Positions 1 through 10,732 of a DNA stretch of 64,000 nucleotides are shown here, one piece after another. Position numbers and translations under genes: made by a program. The DNA comes from Atriophallophorus winterbourni (Eukaryota > Platyhelminthes > Trematoda > Plagiorchiida > Microphallidae), in the NCBI GenBank assembly GCA_013407085.1, contig JACCGJ010001294.1:62001-126000 (forward strand). The letters are read 5' to 3'. Position 1 is the first letter of the stretch, and the number at the start of each line of letters is the position of its first letter. The notes beneath the pieces are model-generated. The model saw only the letters and a program-made list of their open reading frames with translations. It was not told where the DNA came from and ran no database searches.

Positions 1-73
1 ACACGCGAAAATAAAAATAACGTTATTATCAAAATGTTTGAAGTTACTATTTTTAGAAATTTCTAGCACTCAC

Positions 74-122
74 CGACAATTATTATGGCACAAAATACGG
101 ATACAATGTTGAGTTTCAGCAT
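74..122 (-). CDS. Micro-exon gene exon 1 (signal peptide), copy A
   Basis: Minus-strand exon of 49 coding nucleotides. It starts at the ATG at 122-120 and ends at a GTGAGT donor (73-68). It encodes MLKLNIVSVFCAIIIV plus one base, a short basic start followed by a hydrophobic core, so a secretory signal peptide is expected. The equivalent exon at 56845-56893 reads MLKLNIVSALCAILIV and has the same length, donor and phase. The two differ at about six positions, three of them silent or near-silent. Later exons would lie to the left, outside the window. The start is chosen because it is the only ATG in this frame and both copies keep it. This copy could be an active paralogue or a dead duplicate; the window cannot decide. 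Confidence 0.65.
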
Positions 123-603
123 GCTGAATTTACTATTGCTCTCGTAAGTTTGATGTAGGGTGATTTCATTACTGGTTTTATAGTATTCAGTTGACCTTAA
201 ATTGCACTATATGTGAGGAAGTGAAACACTGTTCTTAGATAGGCTGGGGCATGACCATATTTGGTAGTGAAAATTTTTTTTTAACCACATACGTGTGCAC
301 CATTTAAAAACGGTAAATACAATTTTCAACCGTTTCTAAATACGCTTTGTTTTTCCAGAAACATTTAAGTAAAATTAATATTTAATGTCTATAATGAATA
401 ACCAGTAGCAAAAATTAACGAACAATTGTTTGCCAATACTTCAATATACAGTTCATCAATTTTGAATCAATGTGGAACACCTTGCAGACAAGCAGGGTTA
501 GAGGGAAAGAAAAAGAAAAATTGGAAGCTCTGCTTTTGTGCTAGTCTGATATAGGAACTTAATGTTCCGTGAATAACTTTAGAGCATTTCTTATTAATTC
601 AAA

Positions 604-618
604 AACGATTATATACTT
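604..618. repeat. Target-site duplication, left copy
   Basis: The 15-bp AACGATTATATACTT occurs here and again at 7921-7935. The uninterrupted paralogue at 57397-57411 has it once, with one mismatch. The insert between them is 619-7920. Confidence 0.85.
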
Positions 619-639
619 TCAGGTTTCAGGATTCAAGAA

Positions 640-697
640 TTTAAGGAATATAAAATCTTGAAGCTGTACAGCACCATAGGATATTCACATAGGAAAA

Positions 698-732
<35 letters not shown>

Positions 733-2500
733 AATTTGTTCCTGAAAATTCTTTCACTGGATGATTATACAACATCTGAGTTCCATAAGAAACAAACGCG
801 CACCGAATAGAAGAACCGACGGCAATTCCGGTGATAATGTGGAAAATCAAATGCTAATGGGATAGTACGTGTGGCAAGGCTTGACCGGAGGTGAAATAAA
901 TGCCTCATAGGAAACACCTTTGAGGTCATTATTTTATAAGTTATGATTAGATCCAATCGAACTGGTCTGCGAGGCAGTGTATCCAAATTATAATGCACCA
1001 GTGTATATTCATATGGTAGTTTGCGGGACAGCCAACCATTTTTGTTGCTCTGTGATAAATCCTATCGGGCAGCTTGATATCCTCATGTATCCATGGTGTC
1101 CAAGCTAGCACTGAGTAATATATCACAGTGTTAATATACGTATTTACGAGCATGGGAAATGTTTCACTAGAAAAATGTTAGAAGATACGCCGAAGCATAC
1201 CTAGCATGCCGCTACCTCGGTTGTACACTGCATCGCATTGCATGCTATTCTTGAGTCTTCCACTAATCCGTACGCCGAGGTCCTTATCTTTTGTTGCACA
1301 GTCCAGTTTTTATCGACCCAAGGTTGTGTGAGAATTGGAACTCTTCAACTATTTGCAACATTTTGCACTTTCTGGAGTTGAACGGAAGCTTGTTTCGCTT
1401 CGACCTTCTGTTAAATATATCTAAATTGCATTGTAAGAGCAAACAGTCCACGTTTGACGTGATTCGCTTTCAAAGTTCAGCACTATCCGCAAAGAGAACC
1501 ATTTTGGCTGTAACCAAGTTCGGAAGGTTGTTGATGTGGACCAAAAAAGAGAACCGGACTAAATACCGAGCCTTGTCGGACACAGCTAGTGGCTTCGATT
1601 TCCATAGACATCACAACATCGATACGTACACTTGCCTTGCCTTCAAGAAGGTAACTTCTCAGCCAGGTAAGAAAGCACTCAATGATACGAACAGCCTGCA
1701 GCTTGCTCAGGAGTATAGAATGGTCCACACAATCAAACGCCCACGATATGTCCAAGTAACACGCATGCACGCAACCACCTTCATCCACTGCCTGCGTCCA
1801 GTCGTCCATTGTCTCCAGCTGGTTAGTCAAGCACGAACGACATTTCCGAAATCCATGTTGCTCTCCGGACAACAAGTTTTGGGCTTCGAGGTAACTCACA
1901 ATTCTTTCGCACACAATTGACTCCATAACTTTTGAGATCACTGGAAGGATTGTAACATGATGGTAATTTGCTAGGTCATATCGAGTTACACCTTTGTAGG
2001 TCGGTGTTATGATTGCTCTCTTCCAGTCAGTCGTTAAAAAACCCTTCCTCAAAGAGTGATTTAAGAAATCACAAAGTGGTTCGCACAATTTACTGCCGTA
2101 TAACTTCAGGATTGCAGGTGTGATTGCGTCAGCTCCCGGGGACTTGTTGGTATTCAACCTGCGTTGGTGGTGCTGCACTATTTCAGAATTGATGTAATGC
2201 ATCCTTGGGGGTGAAAGCTCTCGAATAAAAACTGGCGATAGCGTTAGCGGTTTTTAGCAAGGAATAAGTTAGTCCGTTATCGATCATGATCAGAAAAACT
2301 CCTGGTTTCAGCTTCGAAGTGCTGTAAACGGTTTGATAAAGCAGTTCAAGATATAGCTGCATTTTTATTACCAGCCAAAGCTGGTGATATTTTTTATCCA
2401 CCCGGATTAGATTAGTGACTGGATTCCGCAATTCGCGAAAGGTTGTCCAAGCCGATTCTGCTCTGGCGACACTGTGAATAGTCCATGCCAAATTTCGCAT
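640..2500 (-). pseudogene. CR1-like reverse transcriptase and C-terminal domain, decayed
   Basis: The segment 2202-1483 is a 239-codon open stretch with reverse transcriptase motifs in order: NKSPGADAITP, a VISKVMESIV block, QHGFRK, YLDISWAFDCVDHS and CVRQGSVFSP. After a frameshift near 1550 the next frame shows the catalytic region as LFADS in place of a canonical F/YADD, so the active site is broken. Farther along come PFNSRKCKMLQ, a DLGV-like block and, at 1153-947, AWTPWIHEDIKL and HRATKMV, the usual CR1 thumb. The C-terminal FFYSVRVCFLWNS block follows near 800. The linker upstream of the RT is at 2500-2183. Confidence 0.85.
702..730. repeat. (TA)n microsatellite
   Basis: About 14 TA units near the 3' end of the CR1-like element. 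Confidence 0.95.
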
Positions 2501-2512
2501 TGTTAACTATTT

Positions 2513-3345
2513 TCTAGTGCGAATGCGGGACCGCTAGAAGACCTGGACTATGCGGATGATGTTGGCCTCTTGGCGTGCAAGATCAGTGACATCTAGAGCA
2601 AGAGCGATCGACTATCCGAAATTGGCAAGACGGCAGGTTTAGAAATTAACGCTGACAAATCGGAGGTAATGCGGGAGAATATTCTGGAGCAACCACAAGT
2701 GTTCGTGGACGGTCAACTGCTCAGTGAGGTTACAGATTCAGTTTACCTTGGGAGCAAACTTACTGTAAATGGTGACTGTGTAGATGAGGTAAGGAGAAGG
2801 ATCGGAGATGCGAACCAAGCATTCTGCATGCTGAATTCCATTTGGAAATCCTCCGCTCACAGCATCCCCACGAAGATCAGAATCTTCAAGAGCAACGTTC
2901 TGAGTGTGTTGCTGTATGCATCGGAATGCTGGAAGACGACCGATACTATTGAGCGAAAAATGAACGTGTTTCAAACTAAGTGCTTGAGAAGAATTCTACT
3001 GATTTTTTGGCCACACACCATTTCGAATGAAGAGCTCCTGCGAAAAACTGGTCTGGCGGTGGTATCAACCGTAGTCAAAAGACGACGGTGGAGATGGTTC
3101 GGTCATATCTGCAGGATGGATCCCAGTTCGCATACGAAGGTAGCCATTCACTGGCGTCCGCAAGGTAAACGAAAAAAAAGACGGCTCAAGGAAACTGGGC
3201 GCAGAACGTTGGAACGCGAACTACATGCACAAGGATTCACGGTGCAGACGGTAACGGAAGCAGCGGCAGACCGGAACCACTGACGTGAAGTTGTCTTCGC
3301 CTCATGTGCCACCCTGCACGGAGAGGACTAATTGAGAGTAAGTGA
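2513..3345 (+). mobile_element. RTE-like LINE, 5'-truncated copy
   Basis: The plus strand encodes the end of an RTE-type reverse transcriptase. It starts just before LDYADDVGLL, so the catalytic YADD is present, has one stop, and then stays open from 2669 to 3283. Typical motifs are ADKSEVM, VYLGSKL, LLYASECWKTT, KCLRRIL, TISNEELLRKTG and RRRWRWFGHICRM, followed by a basic GKRKKRRLKETG block. The 3' tail (3250-3335) matches the tail-only copy at 40336-40432. The element sits in the opposite orientation inside the CR1-like LINE, whose endonuclease resumes at about 3346. The exact left junction is uncertain by several bases. Confidence 0.8.
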
Positions 3346-4130
3346 ATGCGAAATGAAGTGGGATTCTTTGCTTTCACGTTAGAATTGAAATGTTTCATGT
3401 TGATGATGTAATCTGTCTGGGTTGTGCAATGCGAGTCTGGATCACTGAAATTTATATTGTGTTAATCGAAAGCTACCATTTTTTCCATCAAAGCAAAGTA
3501 ATCTTCTTTTATATTTTATTTTGTTTGCTTTACCATTCTGCTGGCGTTGCACACGTATTGAAAGAGCAGAACGTGGGGGTCGCTTCGAACCAGCGGAGGG
3601 TGATACTGAACATCTTCAACAACCGTGGCTTCAGAGGTTAAGTTGAGGTCTGTTGCAAATTTCGTTGTCGTGTATATTCGGAGACATGATTATACAAGGG
3701 GATGTAATCCAGCATCCAACCATGTGTAACTAACGTACAGTATAAACGTTCGTGGTAGCAAAAAGCTACTCCAAAGCGGTCTATCCTAAATAGGGTCATG
3801 TTTGGAATAGATCGACAACGTGAGGTTTTAACCATGTCTCAGTTATTGCTATGGCGTCCAGTGAATGCCGATAACAGAGATCCATTATTTCAGCAAGTTT
3901 GTTTACCAGGCATTGTGCGTTTGTAAAACGGCAATATTTTGTGGTTTTCTTATACAGTGATGGAGCTGAAAGCTCGTCAATTTGTCCGACCCTTCGAGAG
4001 TCGGACATCGGTCGTTTTTTGGTATTGCCACAGTGTTTCTCATCGGAGTCTCGTCTGATTGTAGAAACGTTTATCATTAGGCGGTTTCGGCGTCGATATT
4101 CTGGGGTCACTCATTCTGACATCCTTTGAG
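3346..4130 (-). pseudogene. CR1-like endonuclease domain, decayed
   Basis: On the minus strand this encodes the apurinic-type endonuclease of family A. TNAQCLVNKLAEIMDL and AIAITETWL (4000-3830) mark the N-terminal strand and catalytic Glu region, GVAFCYHERL follows near 3760, and DYIPLYNHVSEYTR near 3690. The block at 3640-3345 gives VEDVQYHPPLVRSD, the C-terminal part with the SDH motif altered to SDP. The middle is deleted and frames shift, so it cannot be functional. The intact homologue in the window is at 19128-20417. Confidence 0.8.
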
Positions 4131-5311
4131 AGATTCCTATGATTTACTTTTCAGGTGTCGTTAATTGATTTCATCATAGCGCTCGATAAAAAGTTTATTT
4201 TCCGAGGTTATGGTTCATATTTTGGTGACCGAGGAATTCTCCAAGTGTCCACCGCAACAGACTCGTGAGCTACGATGCTGTTGGCAACGTAGACCCACTG
4301 TTTGTTATCGTGGTGCTGTATTTTACTTCCCGAAGCAGTGTTAGTACGTTCGGGAACACCAAGAAGAAAAACATTACGTTGGTCAGATTTTTCCCCAATG
4401 TTTAAAACACATTTTCTCTTCTACCACGGAATAGCAGCATGTACGCGACATATAGTCTGTAAGAGTAAGATTTCAGAAGAACGAATTCCAACTGTTTTGG
4501 CTTTTGAGAGTTATCCTTAGTAAACGCGGTTCGTCAAGGTGTGAAGAATTGTGGTGTGAACTTAGGCGGGTTATTGAAGCAGGAAGTATCAAACTCATGT
4601 ACATCATTGAACACAGCTGGTACCATTGTTCAATGTCGTGAGTTCTTCAACTTGAGAAAAGTGTCCCGGATGTCTCCGGCACATTCGAGCAGAATTCACT
4701 GAGATTCAGAAAACATTTTTATATATCACTTTTAGTTTCGGAAATAGAGTAATTTTTGCTGATGGACAGTCAGTAGACTGCACATCGACTTTTAAGCTGA
4801 ATAACATCTGAGTCACAGCTAGCGTTTGCATCATTAAACTGTTCAGCCTTCCGCAAATTCTCTTTACGTAGCGGAGGATCTTGTGAACGTATGAAACGTA
4901 GCGTTGGGTTTAGGTTGGTTTCACTTTTTAGTGAGTTATTGTGGGCAATGACTATCGACTTCAATGTTTCCTCGAATTTTTGAGAACAGTTCTCTAATTA
5001 TAAGATTCCATATTCCGGGTTTCCTGATTGTGATACATTGGTCTCGGCGCCGTTTAACGGATTTCTCCTACAGACGCTAACAGACACCTGGAATTTCAGA
5101 ATTATTAATTAAGACAACTGCTTCTTTGGTCAAAATATTATCGCAATTAGTGTGTAACACAGGTGAGAACATGTAACACATGGCTACCTTCGATTTCACA
5201 CCTACACCATTTTGCAAATTTTACGCGAATCACGGGTAGTTTTCTTGGGTCCTGACATCTGACAGCAGTTGAGGTGAAGGTCGACTAAACGTTGTATATG
5301 GGTTTTGATAA
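4131..5311 (-). pseudogene. CR1-like ORF1 region, decayed
   Basis: This lies between the endonuclease and the leader of the same LINE on the minus strand. Near 4360-4220 a frame gives VFLLGVPERT and then SIVAHESVAVDTWRIPRSPK. That resembles the RNA-recognition-like part of CR1 ORF1 proteins, where a V/LFG(V/L)PE block precedes an R.PRP motif. Near 5230-5160 a Cys-rich stretch could be the remnant of the N-terminal zinc finger. No long frame survives. The assignment rests on position plus these short motifs. Confidence 0.5.
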
Positions 5312-5685
5312 TGCAAAGAAATTTGAGTGCAATCGGTGAGAGCAGTTTTCGGGTAACGTTTCACTTCCGACACAGAAAAGTCGTCAGACCAAGGGTGATA
5401 GTCAGGACATGATACATGATTAAGTAGTAGTCAACACCCACACTACTGATTTGACCTCATCACTAAATAGCATGTAATGAGCCCACACCTTGTCACGTCT
5501 CGCGGGAATGACCAGGATCAGTGGTCGATTTTCCGACTAGCGTGTATCGACATCAATCTAATACAGATTAACACGGTCATAGTCATTTGACACAGCGGCC
5601 CAAATGCGTAACCGTACATAACTACCGGGACTAAGGTAAAGCTATTTTTAAAGAAAAATAAAAATCTAATTAACTAAAAGGTATA
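5312..5685 (-). repeat. PLE-2 terminal arm, left
   Basis: Inverted partner of 7106-7470. It carries the better preserved hammerhead core. The shared part extends inward to an AT-rich stretch (about 5650-5685) that also recurs at 7106-7140. Confidence 0.75.
5352..5393 (-). ncRNA. Minimal hammerhead ribozyme, PLE-2 left arm
   Basis: Minus strand. GGT pairs with ACC (helix I) around the core CTGACGA, then an imperfect helix II with loop TGT, then GAAAC directly followed by GTT. The ACGT at the GAAAC-GTT step is self-complementary, so helix III would form between two molecules, as known for the minimalist hammerheads of metazoan PLEs. All conserved core bases are present. Helix II has two G-U pairs. 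Confidence 0.65.
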
Positions 5686-5743
5686 AGGTGAATGACAACT
5701 ATTTACTTTGCCATCACTGAGGAGAGCCAGATTGTGGAGTTTT

Positions 5744-7110
5744 CTACAGCATCCTCCTTATTGTCTGCCAGTTGACCTGCCTTGGCATTTTCGACCGCCA
5801 TCGCCGGTAGGCGTCTGATATGCGGTTTATTACCGCATCAGATCCGAACGGATAGTTTTCCATTTTTTTATAAGTTACGTGTATGGCCGCCTGGTTCAAA
5901 ATTCTACGTATCACTTTAGATGTGCATTTTACATACGGTTTACAAACTGTATCTCGCCAATTTTTATCCGATTGTTCGGACGGATAATTTACCTTCATCA
6001 ATGGCCGTTTTACAAAACGTTTTGGATAACCGTGGTCTATGAGGCTTTGGCTCGCTTCACGGTGCGCTTGTTTGCAGTCTCTTTCGTCGCGGCACAGGTG
6101 TTCTATTTTATGGAAAATGAAACAAGATATGAATCTGAACACCTGTCTTGGATGAGCTTAAGTGTATCGTCCCGTCTACATTTTGTGCTGATCAGATCAA
6201 AAATGAAAGACTACCTGTGCAAGATTCCACTTCCTTTGTGACCGTTATACAGGGGTCTATTTTATTTAAATAGTTGAAGAAAGCCTCTAAATATACCGCT
6301 TGATGTTAACAAATGTGTCATCAACATAGCGCCTTCATAGTTTTGGCTTAAGCCCTTCATTGGTAAGGGATTGTTTCTCGAAATATACATGTCCGTAAGT
6401 ACTGCAGATATCAGTGAATCCATTGCCAACCATTCTTTTAGTCTATATAATTGCTCATAAAATACGAAGTGGTTCATGATTAGGCACATCGATGCACCGT
6501 TTATAATTTGCTGGGCGCTCAAGTTTGTGCTATATGACAAACTGGCATCAGATTCCAAGGCCCGTCTAGCTAGTTGTATCGACGTTGGTGGTCAAAGCGC
6601 TCACGTCAAAGCTAACCATTATTTCATTGTCATTAATTGTTTCCGATTTTGAGCATGCTACAAAGTCATATGCGTTCTTGATTAGCGAGGCTGTATTGTC
6701 GACTAAAGGTTTCAACAAATAAACCGAATGTTTAGCTAACTCGGGCGCAGGTTACCCGATACCGTCGACGATAGGTCTTACGGGAATGTATTTTAGGTAG
6801 GCCGTAGGACCTGGGAGTTTAAGTAGACTTGGTATACACGTTATACCACAAGCCCTTTGCGAAACTCTTCTTAACGCCACGTAATTACCTAAAGACTACC
6901 ATTTCACACTTATTCATTATATTTTTCATTTTGCCTTTATCTATCAGTTCATAGTGGCCATTGGATAACTGTACCCCAACATTGTCTAAGTAATCGATTT
7001 TGTTCAAAATTACCGTTACTTTACCTTTGTCAGGCAATGCAGGTCGACTGGTGGTCAATAAGGTGGATGGGGCACAAATCTCTTTAATCTGGAGCTCGGC
7101 ACTGATTCAG
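5744..7110 (-). pseudogene. PLE-2 reverse transcriptase, decayed
   Basis: Read from 7110 down, the minus strand gives PDKGKVTVILNKIDY, then YGLPKIH, a frameshift, IVDGIG, VYLLKPLVDN, EIMVSFDVSALTTNVDTT, LSAQQIINGASMCL and KEWLAMDSLISAVL. Then comes the post-RT segment 6142-5744 with SDKNWRDTVC and SEVIRRILNQAAIHV-like text. These are standard PLE blocks from the ADKG motif onward. Several stops and frameshifts interrupt it, and no GIY-YIG domain remains before the left arm, so the copy is inactive. It is a different family from the PLE at 50-54 kb, although the blocks align. Confidence 0.85.
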
Positions 7111-7470
7111 AATTAGATTTTATCTTTTTCTTCAAAAATAGCTCTACCTTAGCCCCGTTAGTTATGTACGGTTACGCATGTGGGCCGCTGTGTCAACTCA
7201 CCTTGACCGTCTTCACTTATTATTAGATGGATGTGGATACACGCTGGTAGGAAAATCGACCAATGATCCCGCTTATTCAAACTAGACGTGATACAGTGTA
7301 AGCGTACTATAGTCTGTTTAGTGATAAGGTCAAATCAGTAATGTGGGGTTGACTACTACTCAATCATGTTCCCTGTCCTGACTATCACCCTTGGTCTGAC
7401 TTAGCTTCTGTGTCATAAGTGACACGTTACTCAAAAGCTACTCTCACCGATTGCACTCAAATCTCTTTGC
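7106..7470 (+). repeat. PLE-2 terminal arm, right (inverted)
   Basis: Reverse-complement copy of 5312-5685. The hammerhead motif here (about 7393-7430) is damaged: CTGACTT replaces CTGACGA, and GACAC replaces GAAAC, although the 3-nt TGT loop and a GTTACT cleavage context remain. Confidence 0.75.
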
Positions 7471-7920
7471 ATTATGAATGCAGGATCGGTCCTAAACTTA
7501 TTCCAATCGAATGCTGGGTTTTGGCAGCTTCCACGAAAGCAGCTAGGTGCGTATCGATTGATTAACGGTGGAGAGATGAGAATAGCAATGTTCGTGTGGG
7601 AATGCATTGCAATATATCGGATGCAAATCTTCGAATAAAACATTCGTGGTGACCGTAGATGTGACCCCACACAAAGGAAACGGATGTTGTTGAATTCAGA
7701 AGAAGAAGATCTTCCGAATGTTTCTGGTCTCGAACAAGTCAGAACAGCGACAATAAATTTTTCACGCGCACAAAATTTCCACGGTGATGTGAAAAATAGG
7801 AACTCAGGAAATATTGATCTCTTCAAGCGAAATCGAATGGTATATTAATGATCCAGATAGAGTCAGCGAGTGACGAGTAATGTTCAAAAGTGTCAACACA
7901 TGAGTATGCGGCCGCCCATT
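7471..7920 (-). mobile_element. 5' leader of the CR1-like LINE
   Basis: This is the most 5' part of family A in the 7.3-kb insert. It begins at 7920 with a GC-rich GCGGCCGC and carries an open stretch (7826-7431) whose product I do not recognise. It is separated from ORF1 only by the PLE insertion. It may be leader or the start of ORF1. Confidence 0.5.
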
Positions 7921-7935
7921 AACGATTATATACTT
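7921..7935. repeat. Target-site duplication, right copy
   Basis: Right partner of 604-618. From here on, the sequence again matches the duplicated block near 57.4 kb. Confidence 0.85.
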
Positions 7936-8507
7936 CTAATCTTTGAATGTATCAAACACGCTGACAGGTTGCTATCATGTAGATGTTTGTTTATTACTTC
8001 CTTTTCAGTGAAAAGATTGTTATTTATAGCACCATGACATTCGCTCACAACTGCAATCTTGCGAAGTGAAAGATTACTTCTAGATTCCGTTATGAACATA
8101 GAGTCCCCACGGTTTATTTATATTTTTAAAATTCATATACTCTCCAAACTATATATTGACAGGATTTCAGGGTTTTTACGTGTGAATTGTGTGAGTTTTT
8201 ATATTGTGATAGGTGGCTCCAACAACCTCATTGAAAAAAGTATGCCGAACAATCGTGTGTCGTTAGCCTAGGTTTCGGATGAAAATCGCATTGCTGATGA
8301 GGGCTAATCACGAACATACCGATGCTATTTAGAACAACAGTCTCCGATGTACCAAACGAGCAGCATGCACAGAAGTTTTCTGAGGACGACAATCTTGAGA
8401 ACACAATGATTTCGGTTTTGGGAGGACTGCATGTAAACGTTTGAAGCGACAATATCCTCGAAAGCATTAAGAGATGGACAACGTCAGAAGCAATAGAACG
8501 ATATGCA
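7936..8507. repeat. Duplicated MEG upstream block, copy A, part 2
   Basis: Matches 57412-57975 closely and collinearly. No gene was recognised: open stretches on the minus strand are shared by both copies but match no family I know. Confidence 0.75.
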
Positions 8508-9298
8508 ATTCGTTAAGGATGGTTAAAGGAGCCTTGCCTGCTGGGGGTTGAAGTGTTCCTGTTTGCACGAAATCGACTAGCAAATCAGATCGAATTGGCA
8601 ATTATGACATAAATATTTCATGATGTGTTGTGGTTGTTCATTTGCCTATATTAAATAGACGTGCGTTCAGTTCCTAGTTTCGAACTTGATAAAAGCTTAC
8701 GAGCAATCGTCTTTCTCCTGTGTAGTGAGATTGGTGGATTAACGCGTTGGAAATGTTGAACTCAGGGGTGAGCCAAAATGCAATCGATGTGCCAGTGTGT
8801 GATGTGTTACGATAAGTGATTTATTCTTTGGCTGATGACCCGAATGCTTTGATAAGCGGTCAATAATGATAATAATAATAATACTATATTCTTGGTAAAC
8901 CAAGGCATGCAAAACATTATCAGGTTTGTCAGCTGTCACTCGTTGACCTGGAATGAACTGGCGCAATCATTTCCAGACAGTCGCTGCACTCGCTCACTTT
9001 TATTGACGAGATAAATTATGAAGTCAATTAGATCCGAAATCCAACGAATTAAACCACTGTAGTGATGTTCATATACCGAATATTGATACAAGTGTGTTAT
9101 GTAGAACAATAAACGAAACTAGTAGATAAATGTTTAACTATTTCAATCGAACAATCGAACATCAATCTAAGTATCACGTATACAAGTAAATTTCCTTTAA
9201 GTGTAGCCATTTAACAATATAATCCTAGCTCATATTTGTTTAAAACATCAAATATTGCATTAGGTATTCGCCATATATTGTCAAGGAAAATTTAAGCT
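8508..9298. mobile_element. Insertion of about 790 bp, unidentified
   Basis: Copy B goes directly from sequence like 8507 to sequence like 9299 (near 57978). Copy A therefore gained, or copy B lost, about 790 bp. It has no coding similarity I recognise and holds a short (AAT)n run at 8866-8882. A few bases (AAT) recur at both ends but are too short to call a duplication. Confidence 0.5.
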
Positions 9299-10732
9299 AA
9301 ATCAACAATGAACGGTCGTATTGACCATAGTTCAAACCATCACAACTCCTGACAACTGAATCCTTTGCACTGACCGTGTACTCCAGGATTTTTTCACCGA
9401 GCTTGCATGGGTAGGAAAAGTCAGGATCGCGGCCCATCTGCCTAATCTTCGATATTGATTATTAAAAAAAGCAGTTTGGTGACTGTACAGAATTCTCAGG
9501 TAAGTAACACTATCGAAAATAGACTTATCAGTAAACCTCATCATCAATGCAGTCTACTTTGCGCTTTGTCGACCTTAATTGTACATCATAACTGGTTGAA
9601 TTCTCTATTATCATCATTGACTAAAACGTGCGATTTTGGAAAAAAGTCTCTTCCAGTTGCACGCTGATTGAGTTATCCACGATTATAAGTTATGAGCAGT
9701 ATCTATGATATCCCGACATACAAACGATGCTGAACACAATGACTCAAAATTGAGCGGTCAAGAGCAAATAGTAGGATCATTGTCTTTTTTCATTGCTTTT
9801 TATAGCTCGCTTGCAAACAACTTTTTTATCGCAAGTGCGGTCTGCTACAGGGTCTACTTCCGGGTTTCAATTTAAATTAATTAAATCTTAGGAACAGCTC
9901 CATTTTTTATGCTGCACACATGACCTAGCCAGCTCAAACGGCGCTATCTCAGTAGGATGAACATGCCATGTAGACTAGCATTTGAAAGCACTTCGACATT
10001 GGTAAGTTTGTCCATCCGCGAAAAGTTAAAGATACAGACACAAGCTTATGGTTTTCGAGCTGCCATCAACATTTGCTATCTGGATATGCCTAAAGCATTT
10101 AACGTAGTTGATGTCATTCGACCTCTGAGAAGCGGCATTAGATATGTATGACCGGACAGCTACCAGTGTGGTTTTTTGCCTGACTGAGCACAAGCAATCT
10201 TGCGACTAAACGTGGTACATTCATGGGTCATTGATGCATGTAGTGGCGTACCGCCTGGTTTCAATACTGGAGCTAATGCTTGTCTTGGCTGACAGCAACT
10301 GAAAGTGGATAAATTCTACAGCTTATTGTGTAAAGCTACATAGAGTTTGTAATGGTCTAAATAAATGGTCGGTAAGGAATGGGCTACCATTCAATTCACA
10401 CAAATGCAAGTTGATGCACATTGGTAAGCCGTCCGAGTACCAATATCACTTTGGACAGACTCGGTGAATAACATCTATAGGCGATTCTTAGATTTAGGTG
10501 ACTAAATCTGATAGAGTTATTTTGTTGAGCTCAGCTTTGAAAGCCTAATGAAATCGCACATCAAAATTAGGTTCAGTCTGCTTGAAGTCGATTTTTGAAT
10601 TAATATTCAATTGAGTTTATTAATCAAAAATTAGTAATATCCACCAACAGTTATAGAATGAATGAAACAAGAGTAGATAGCATATTTTCAATGGTGAAAT
10701 TTATGTGTACTTTCCATCTTTGTTCCAGAAAC
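9299..10732 (+). repeat. Duplicated block copy A, part 3, with CR1-like RT fragment
   Basis: Collinear with 57980-59500. The part from about 9957 encodes a CR1-like reverse transcriptase fragment: INICYLDMPKAFN corresponds to the YLD.SKAFD motif, followed by damaged GVPP and FADD regions and NGLPFNSHKCKLMHIG (about 10370-10430). The copy at 58716-59480 is better preserved. It is thoroughly dead. Confidence 0.7.

Larger units (their letters stand above)
1..618 (-). repeat. Duplicated MEG 5' block, copy A
   Basis: This stretch matches 56770-57411 in the same order, with scattered substitutions and small indels. It holds exon 1 of the micro-exon gene and its upstream sequence. The match continues past 618 only after skipping to 7921, because a 7.3-kb insertion interrupts this copy. 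It is a paralogous segment of the host locus, not a transposon by itself. Confidence 0.8.
5312..7470 (-). mobile_element. Penelope-like element 2 (PLE-2) with inverted terminal arms
   Basis: This is a PLE inserted in the CR1-like LINE. Its coding part runs on the minus strand (about 7110-5744). Its terminal region is present twice in opposite orientations, at 5312-5685 and 7106-7470, about 370 bp each. For example, the sequence around 5600 near AACCGTACATAAC is the reverse complement of that around 7165. Terminal repeats that may be direct or inverted are characteristic of PLEs. A hammerhead-ribozyme motif lies in the left arm, and a mutated one in the right arm. Both arms end near an ATAATGCAAAG motif. 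Confidence 0.8.
619..7920 (-). mobile_element. Composite insertion: near full-length CR1-like LINE (family A) with nested RTE and PLE
   Basis: Read on the minus strand from 7920 to 619, this is a CR1-like LINE with 5' leader, ORF1 remnants, endonuclease, reverse transcriptase, C-terminal domain and a tail of TTGAAT-like repeats. An RTE fragment (about 2513-3345) and a PLE (about 5312-7470) were inserted into it. Without them the LINE is about 4.3 kb, which fits a full-length CR1-type element. The ends are fixed by a 15-bp target-site duplication and by the empty paralogous site near 57.4 kb. Every coding part carries frameshifts and stops, so the copy is dead. CR1 elements usually make short or no duplications, so a 15-bp one is notable. 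Confidence 0.8.

Noticed and set aside
1291..1920. 209-codon plus-strand open frame
   Set aside because: Antisense shadow of the CR1-like reverse transcriptase on the minus strand.
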